From Cladorhizidae sp. MBARI D1340-BT2 (Eukaryota > Porifera > Demospongiae > Poecilosclerida > Cladorhizidae): a stretch of 64,000 bases of DNA. Below are positions 1 to 9,600 of this stretch, piece by piece. The DNA is taken from contig JAQNBH010000010.1 of assembly GCA_028752905.1 (NCBI GenBank), forward strand, positions 27,317,881 through 27,381,880, written 5' to 3'. The notes under the pieces were generated by a model. That model saw nothing but the letters and a program-made list of their open reading frames with translations. It had not been told where the DNA came from and did no database searches. Both the position numbers and the translations under genes were made by a program. The first letter of the stretch is position 1, and each line of letters starts with the position of its first letter.

Positions 1-571
1 GGTTTTTGTGGTCCCTCCGCTTTAGGGTCTAGTAACTTGCCTATAGTTATACCTATGAAACATATTTTAGTATCAAAAGAGAGCACACAGAGAGACCTAT
101 CTTTTGAGCTATATATCAAGTCCATACCATGAAGTTTGCAGAATCTACTGAGCTCTAAAGTTGTAACCACAGGTTTAAAAAAAAAAAAAAAAAGTGCAGA
201 TGTCCCCCCTTAAGCCACATGAAAACAATCCCCCCCCTGTATGGTAACTCATCAGCAGTGTGCTGAGTCCAGTGCACAAGCTAAGTAGGCCAAATATCTA
301 ATAAAGTCTAATGACATTTAATATGGACTCTGGTTACCTTGTGCATGATTAGCCTAACCATAGACCAAGAAAGCAGTTGGTCTCCATTATACACAACACA
401 ACCTCGAAAATCCCACCCCCTACCACCTGTAACCTCCAGCAAATATTTAATCACTCTGAAAATATTTGCCATATATGACCTATATATATATATGATAACA
501 TTCCCTACTGTTACAAAATACCCCTCCCCCCCCCATCGCCGCCACATACACACGACTGTATTTGAACTAAC
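1..571 (-). other. ANKHD1 intron 8 (partial)
   Basis: No coding exon recognised. Holds an A-run (177-193), a short (TA)n tract near 480-492 and C-runs near 524-533. Small open frames here lack family likeness. Confidence 0.5.
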
Positions 572-693
572 CCCTCGTCGTTGACTTCACCCAGATCTGC
601 ACCCCGGGAGAGCAGAAGAGCTGCCAGTTCAAAATGCCCACCACAAGCTGCCAGAGTGAGGGGAGACTCAAAGCTGTCCATGGGCATGTTGAC
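572..693 (-). CDS. ANKHD1: ANKHD1 exon 8 (ankyrin repeat)
   Basis: Acceptor CTTTGCAG|G. Encodes VNMPMDSFESPLTLAACGGH then FELAALLLSRGADLGEVNDE, ending with two bases of a Gly codon before a GTTAGT donor at 571-566. The donor is weaker than the others; one base of uncertainty is possible. The next family motif (YTPLMEAAREGH) is not seen between 571 and 1. Confidence 0.9.
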
Positions 694-3600
694 CTGCAAA
701 GGGACAGAGAGAGAACACGCCAGCGTCACACTCCGTCGACTCCGGGATGTCTATCACCTCCACCCCACGAATCACAAGCAAGAATCACATTATGCAAACT
801 ATACAAGTCACCAGCTCAGTGAAAGTGAAGCACACAAACTTGCTTCGGTTACATTACACTATTGCCTCACCTTACTCAGAGAGTCTGTGTGTTTGAATGC
901 ATTATAGCACCGTCACAGGTGTCTAGATTACTACAAGAAGTGTCTAGTATACTCAAGGAAGTGCTGTAATGAGATTCATAAAGCAAGACTGAATGTAATC
1001 GATCGTAGTGAACTAGCAAAGTTGATGCTTCTGAGACGGACCAGCATGGAGCATGCTGGTAGGAGTGGAGTGCAGCTTTCTGCTGGAGCAGAGATGGAGG
1101 CTGGTGGCGATCAAGCAGCAGATGCAAGCAACCATTTTTGCTGCAAGTCTAGGGAGTAGCCAAGCAGGAAATCTTGCCAGCCACCGGCCATGCGTTGTGC
1201 GAGGTGGAACTGATGGGACCTAATAGAGAGGCGACTTGGTTTTTAAAGCTACTTGATATGAATATGAATAAGGAAGGTGTGATGGTGCCTACAAACTGAA
1301 GGTGCATTGTATGTCTCGTGTTAATTGACCAGTCTCTCACTCCAGAGGCATACCCCTATCAGTATCTATATACACGTGGGCACCACTGGTGAAAGGAACA
1401 GGCTCATGCAACCAGACACTGATGATTACCAACCACCTACAGGCCACCTTAGGATTTGATGATGTAGGAGAGGAGGGAGTGTGAAAATTGTAGAAGGGGG
1501 TGGGTGGGTGGAGTAAACCAGAGCCAAAGGTGATTGCCACCATCCCTGCTCCACCCTCCATTGACTGTGTGAGAACAGTTAAGATAGGGTAAGCTGGCAA
1601 GGCTACATTTAGGATTGAGTTGGGGGGGGGGGGGGGGGGGGGGAAGGATCAGCAATCCCCTCCCCCCTAAATGCAGCCATGCAGGTAAGGAGAGTGATGT
1701 GGTGAAAGAGGAGAGGGTGGAGTTGGTGGAGGGGAGGACAGAAAGAGGAGAGGGATGTGGTGAAAGAGGAGAGGGAGGAGGTGGTGGAGGGGAGGACAGA
1801 AAGAGGAGAGGGATGAAGAGGAGAGGAAGGAAGATAAAGAAGAGAGGGAGGAGGAAGGAGAAGAAAGGGTGAAGCAGAGGAGATAGAGAACAAAATAGCA
1901 TTTACTAAGAGGAGAAGTGAAGAGACGACCATGACCTGTCTAATCCTTGCAACCAGCACCTTACATTCTGCCCAAGTGTGCGTGCGTGCCTGCCGGACTG
2001 ACCTGGGCTCCATGGTCCAACAGCAGCCTGGCCACGTCCACATGACCATCCATGGAGGCCTCCATGAGAGCTGTATGCATCTCGTCTGTCTTGTGCTCCT
2101 GATCTGCTCCTAACAACAGAGCCAACAACAACATCTTAACAGAGAGCACACACTCAACCAGCTAGCATGCCACACACACACGTGTTGATCAGAAGCACTT
2201 CCTTCAGTCACATGACTTCCACCTGCCAACCTTAGGGAGCTCGCTATAGCTCTCGCCCAGCTCAAAATGCAACCAAAAAGCACACACGAGGTGAAGCTAT
2301 ATATAAAAATGGCACCATCACTGCCGGACGCACACTACCACAGCTATGCCCAGGCAGTAGTGCCACAACCTCCCCTAGGATGTCCCCAGTGCAGCACAGA
2401 TATAAGAATCAGCACCAGGGCTAGGGTACAGTTACACCCATGGGTCTCCAGGGCATAGGGTTATGGGTGTTCTAGAGATATTCTAGTGGCTAGGGCTAAT
2501 CGAATGATAGGCCTATAGTTAGGCCCTGAGAAAACATAGAAAAACCCGTGTACTGGCAATCCCTACAATAAAAAATCCCTGTAAAGGAGGCCCCCCACCC
2601 CTCCCCCCTTCCGCCAGTAAAGTAAAACAAACATACCTGCACTGAGAAGGAACTTGACCATCTCGAGGTGCCCTTTATAACAGGCCAGCGTGAGGGCACT
2701 CTCCTTGAACTCATTGGAGTGAGTGTTGATGTCAGTTCCGTAATCTAACAACAGCTTGGCCACGCCTACACAAACAGATTGACGGGAAGAGAGAGACCGA
2801 GAAAAAGAAAATATATCACCACCACCCACGGGATTGATTAGAATGACCACTTGAAAGCGTACCTTTAATGCCCGATATGGTTCAGACCATACAGAGGCAA
2901 GTGCTCAAGTAGTACATGACCAATTGTGGTCTGTCCCAGCGGCTCACAGCACACTGACTTTGTGATGCACTCTTATCCAAAACCCAGCAGAGGGCAAACT
3001 GACGACAAGACACTGCACATCAACTTGTCATGTGCAGTGCTCTGGCATAGTGAGGTCCGATCAAGAGGCTTAATATTTGTGCTTTTTACGGGTAAATCCT
3101 ACTCGTGAATTGGTGTGACAAAAGCAGTGGAACGGACAAAATATCCCCCCCCCACACTCTCTCAGGGAATCCCTAAGCAGCATCGATATAGAGAGAAGGG
3201 CCAGAGAGAATGTTGCTCTACTGCATGAGCAAATTGCCATAAGATGGCCAGGCAAGTGGAGCTACTGTCCCATCTCAAGAATATGTCACCACTTCATTGT
3301 ATACTAATAGTGTCCAGCATGTGAGTATGAAGGCATGTATGTGTGTAGTGTATGTGTGTAGTGTATGTGTGTAGTGTATGTGTGTAGTGTATGTGTGTGC
3401 AGTCTGTGTGTGTGTGTGTGTGTGTGTGCGTTGTATGATATGACATTCTTGTTGAGATAACAAGGTATCTGTTATCGCAGAGCTCACACCAAACGAACAC
3501 AATACTGAACCCTCCACAGACCACTCTAGTGAAGGACAACCTGTTGCCTCCCTACACACAATACTGAACCCTCCACAGACCACTCTAGTGAAGGACAACC

Positions 3601-6600
3601 TGTTGCCTCCCTACACACAATACTGAACCATCCACAGACCACTCTAGTGAAGGACAACCTACTGCCTCCCTACACACAATACTAAACCCTCCACAGACCA
3701 CTCTAGTGAAGGACAGCCTGTTGCCTCCATACACACAATACTGAACCCTCCACAGACCACTCTAGTGAAGGACAACCTGTTGCCTGCCTACACACAATAC
3801 TGAACCATCCACAGACCACTCTAGTGAAGGACAACCCTAGTCCCTCCATACACACAATACTGAACCCTCCACAGACCACTCTAGTGAAGGACAACCTGTT
3901 GCCTCCATACACACAATACTGAACCATCCACAGACCACTCTAGTGAAGGAAAATGTCCCCCACAGATTGGTCACATTGAACCACAAAGAATCCAAAAAGT
4001 TTCTGTCCACCATGGGACTATTTATATTGTCACGATGACCGACTGGCGGAACCCACGTCACATGGGTCTCACATACCGACATGCCCACATGAGGCTGCTT
4101 CCATCAGAGGGGTGTGGCCATTGTCATTCTGGTGCTCAACGTTGGCTCCTGCATTCAGCAAAATTCGGACCACATCTTCAAAGCCTCCGCAGCAGGCATA
4201 GGTAAGCGCTGTGTTCCCCACGCTGCAGGAGAGGAAGAAAGGGTGTTGAATGGGAGAGAGAGCGAGGAGGGAGGCAGAGAAGAGAGACACGGTCAGCAAC
4301 AACCACGAGGAGGAAGTTATAGAAATAACGAAATAAAAAGGAAGAGAAGAGTCAGAGAGAGAAAAAAAACTCAAGTTGATGGTGTGTTGTTGGCCCAGTG
4401 TAAGTTCCCATAGAGCTATTGTCAACCTACTTCAACCCAGTGTGATGTTGGTCCAGTGTGTGTTCCCATAGAGCTACTGTCAACCTATTTCAACCGAGTG
4501 TGATGTTGGTCCAGTGTGTGTCCCCATAGAGCTACTGTCAACCTATTTCAACCTAGTGTGGTGTTGGCCCAGTGTGTGTGTGGTGTGTGTGGTGTGTGTT
4601 GTGTGTGTGTTACCTTGACTTGGCGTTCACGTTGGCCCCATGATCTATCAGTAGCTTGACAATGTCAGCGTAGCCACCTGACGCAGCCTCCATCAAGGGA
4701 GTCGAATCTCCTTTGTCATCCAGGGACAGAAAATAAACAAGAAACAAAACCAAATCAACCACATGACCATGTGCAGCCCAACATCAACCACATGACCATG
4801 TGCATCCCAACATCAACCACATGACCATGTGCATCCCAACATCAACCACATGACCATGTGCAGCCCAACATCAACCACATGACCATGTGCATCCCAACAT
4901 CAACCACATGATCATGTGCAGCCCAACATCAACCACATGACCATGTGCATCCCAACATCAACCACATGACCATGTGCATCCCAACATCAACCACATGACC
5001 ATGTGCAGCCCAACATCAACCACATGGTCATGTGCAGCCCAACATCAACCACATGACCATGTGCATCCCAACATCAACCACATGACCATGTGCAGCCCAA
5101 CATCAACCACATGACCATGTGCAGCCCGACATCAACCACATGACCATGTGCATCCCGACATAAACCACATGACCATGTGCATCCCAACATCAACCACATG
5201 ACCATGTGCATCCCAACATCAACCGCATGACCATGTGCATCCCAACATCAACCACATGACCATGTGCAGCCCAACATCAACCACATGACCATGTGCAGCC
5301 CAACATCAACCACATGACCATGTGCATCCCAACACCAACCACATGACCATGTGCATCCCAACATCAATGACCATGTGCATCCCAACATCAACCACATGAC
5401 CATGTGCATCCCAACATCAACCACATGCAGCCCAACATCAACCACATGACCATGTGCATCCCAACATCAACCACATGACCATGTGCATCCCAACATCAAC
5501 CACATGACCATGTGCATCCCAACACCAACCACATGACCATGTGCATCCCAACATCAACCACATGACCATGTGCATCCCAACCTCAACACATGACCATGTG
5601 CATCCCAACATCAACCACATGACCATGTGCATCCCAACATCAACCACATGACCATGTGCAGCCCAACATCAACCACATGACCATGTGCATCCCAACATGC
5701 AACACTGAAAACACAGCGTGATGTTTGTCCTCATATTTATCACCAGCAGGATCATTCCAGTGTCAGCTGGTCCCAGAACATTCCACTGTCAGCTAGGCCC
5801 AGAACATTCCAGTGTCAGTTAGGCCCAGAACATTCCAGTGTCAGTTAGGCCCAGAACATTCCAGTGTCAGCTAGGCCCAGAACATTCCAGTGTCAGCTAG
5901 GCCCAGAACATTCCAGTGTCAGCTAGGCCCAGAACATTCCAGTGTCAGCTAGGCCCAGAACATTCCAGTGTCAGCTAGGCCCAGAACATTCCAGTGTCAG
6001 CTAGGCCCAGAACATTCCAGTGTCAGCTAGGCCCAGAACATTCCAGTGTCAGCTAGGCCCAGAACATTCCAGTCAGCTAGGCCCAGAACATTCCAGTGTC
6101 AGCTAGGCCCAGAACATTCCAGTGTCAGCTAGGCCCAGAACATTCCAGTGTCAGCTAGGCCCAGAACATTCCAGTGTCAGCTAGGCCCAGAACATTCCAG
6201 TGTCAGCTAGTTACAGAACATTCCAGTGTCAGCTAGGCCCAGAACATTCCAGTGTCAGCTAGGCCCAGAACATTCCAGTGTCAGCTAGGCCCAGAACATT
6301 CCAGTGTCAGCTAGGCCCAGAACATTCCAGTATCAGCTATGCCCAGAACATTCCAGTGTCAGCTAGGTTTATCAATTTCTTAGAACATTTGATCTGCATT
6401 ATCTCACTGCCTTGCTGAGAAGCTGTCCAACACAGAAGCAAATGCCAACCACTTGTAACTGGCTCTGGAAAACTGGGCATATATACGTTCATCTCTTAAC
6501 ACTGGCATTGACTTTGTGTAGTTGTTAGGGGTTTGGGGGGTGGCCAAACCTTAGACTCTGTAGAAACATTTCCAGCTCTGAGGCTCTGTTGCTTCATTAA

Positions 6601-9600
6601 TCAATTAATTACAGCAGGCACAAAGGGACAAGAGCAACAAGTCTTTCATTAGTGATTGCACATCCGAGTTCCGAGTTCCTCAATCTGGTTAACATGTACT
6701 AGTGACACCCACCCACACACGAGGACTCTGGGGGGCTATTCATACATGGGTGGGCACTAGTTCCATATCATGGGATCCAACTCTAGGAACTAGGCTCATA
6801 TGGGTGCCTGAGAACTACTCACACATGACTTGGGAACCGTTCCCAAGGTCTGTTTACAACCAGTGAGAGTGCTGCTAGGTGATAGTGACCCATGTCCACA
6901 GGTTGCCGACACCCTGTTCTGATGTGTACCATGTGTCCAGTGAATTAGAGAACAGGAAAGAACAGAACCCTCCCAATTAGTGAATGGAGACGGAATAAAA
7001 AAACCAAAAAAAAAACCCAGAGGAATTTCTTGAGAGCAGAGGGAACCCATATGGATATATGTATCGTCTGGTCGAGTTCGGGCTGTTGCGTCACCCACCT
7101 TTCACCCCTCGATCTTCCACACTTGCCCGCATGCGAAGCAGAACCTCAGCTAGCTCGTAGTAGCCGGCTGAACAGGCCAATGAGAGGAGACTTTCACCAT
7201 CCTCGGTGGCCTCCTGGATTGTGTGGCCTGAGAGGGGAGGAGAGGGGATGAGTGAGAGGTGGAGAGGAGAGCAAGAGGAGCAGAGAGGAAGGGGAGGAGG
7301 AAGGAGAGGGAAAGGGAGGAGGAAGGAGAACAGAAGGGAAGGAGAAAGGATGTAGGAGGAGAGTGGGAGAGGGAGATGGAAGAGGAAAAGTTGTCGGCTA
7401 TCCCCTAACTCCACCCCCAATTGCCACACTAACTGTCCATAAAGGGGGTGTAGTTCTATCTTGTGATTGTGTTAAAATGAATTTCAATTTCTAAAGGTGC
7501 TCTTGAAGCCAAGAACTTCAACAAAAATGTTATCTGCATTACCTGGTTATCATAGTGTGCAATCCACTCTCCGCCCACAACACCCCATACCTTCTTAAAA
7601 GGAGGTGTGGCAAGTTCATGCCATTATCGTTGATAAACGTAAGGCCCCCTCACCCCTGTTATGAAGCGACAAGCATCAACTACATACCCCTCAACACACA
7701 AACTGTGACTACCTTGAGTCAGAAGTCTTTGCACTGTCTGCATGCTGTCAGAGGGAGTTGGCTGCTGCTGCTGTTGCTGCGAGTTCTGCTGGGCTTGTGG
7801 CTGGCCCCCTTTCGGTTGCGTCATCACCGCTGCCACTCCCCCGCTGACTTTCGAACCACTGACGGAACTGTTTGTGGGCATGTTTGTTGGCATGGCGATG
7901 CTCGATGTAGGTGGGCTTGGCAGTTGCTGCTGCTGCTGCTTCAGCTGTTGAGCCATAATGGCAGGGATCGATAGAGGAGAAGGTGCCTGACTAGCTCCAC
8001 GGAGAAAAGATTCATACGTGTGCTTCTCTGATTTCATGCGAGTAAGAGCAGACGCTGCTTCATCCAAAGCGCAGCTAACACTAATAAAAAGAATAAGAAT
8101 AACCAGATAATAAATTGCCACTGCTTCCCTTCAGTAATGATTTACCCAACAACTGATGTGAAATAGGAAAGATTGTCCCCCCCCCCCATTTATCAACTTT
8201 GTCCTGCCCTCAGCCATAACTGAAATCTGAATGACTCCTGATTATTTTTCTGTTTCCAACCCCCCCCACGAACTGCTCTGATGATAACTCTGATGTTGAC
8301 CATGCCACCACAATCCTGTATGTCCAAACCTCTTGCATGTAAATATGAGTAGGGACTGGAGAAGGGTCTGGCTACGCGAGATGAATGCCAATGAATCTGG
8401 CAGTGAAGTGATGAGGTTAGCCATCGCCTACAAGAACAGGTAGAAGACCTTCCAAGAGCACTGGGCCAAACAGCTTGCAGCAAGAGTGAAGGTTACAGTG
8501 AACTACACCCAGGGTAGGAGAAAATAATCAACCACGCTTGAATATATACATTAGAGCCTGCCAACCACTGGCAAAACTGCCTGGAGGTTCATGCTCAGTT
8601 TATTAACTCTACAGCTAACTGGGGATCCATTCTGTCAAAGCCACTGGTGAAATCCTTAGCTGTTTTAGCTCTCCCACCACAGCTCCACACTGTGGATGGC
8701 AGTTTTATGGCCGTAGAAAAGACCTCCTTCCTCCCTCTCCGACCACCAGGTTGGAGTCTCTGTACCTGGCCAATAATTATAATATGATTGGCATACCAAA
8801 CGTCTCCCCCATGAAACACTGCCGCACTAGTATTGTAGTTCACACATGGCCAATTCGTGCCAGAAGACAGGTACTTCCAAGAAACACAGCAAAGTCCACA
8901 TACACGTCAAATACTGCCTCAATCTTTTCTAGGGCATCCCAGGATGTTCCTAGTGAGGGTGACTGACTAAACATCATGGATCCCAGGATAAGGGCTCAGG
9001 GCTAGGTTCAGGGAAAGGCTGCCTACGGCATGTCCCTAGTGAGGGTGCCTGACTAAACATCATGGATCCCAGGATAAGGGTTAACGTTAGGCTGCGCTAG
9101 GACTAGGTCCCAGGTGTTCTAGGGCAGGCACATCCAAGGATACAAGTGTTACTATCCATGCTTTATTGTGCCAGTCACCTTCACCAAGGACATCCCGGAA
9201 TATCTGGGTTTCATCATGAAAAATTCATGCATGTCATCTGCTGCCCGGGCCCTAAGGCTTCCTAGTTCTAAAAGAGAACACCATTATATACTCAAATGGA
9301 CAATGCATCACAGGCGACACTATACATCCCTCAGCCAATAGGTAACATATTTGCTTTCTCCTCCACACAGTCCGGTAACATGCTTACACAGACCATGAAC
9401 ACACGTCTAAAGTCTGGCGCAGCAGGTAACAACGTGGTACTTTCTCTGCAATTGTTATGTAAACCAGATTAAAAATAACACTTTTATGGCTTACGAGAAG
9501 CTGAACTACACACACACACACACACATTTCTACTCAAAGATAGTGTTTAAACTCGATGCCAGATATACCCTACTCCCGACTATAAATAAATTTGTTTTAG

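Noticed and set aside
1449..2049. Ser/Pro/Leu-rich minus-strand frames upstream of ANKHD1 exon 8
   Set aside because: Translations of the purine tract and G-run at 1621-1880, which lie in an intron between two well-defined ankyrin exons.
4764..6366. CRISPR-like array (29-bp and 26-bp repeats)
   Set aside because: Units are directly tandem with no unique spacers, and the DNA is a eukaryotic intron with no cas genes.
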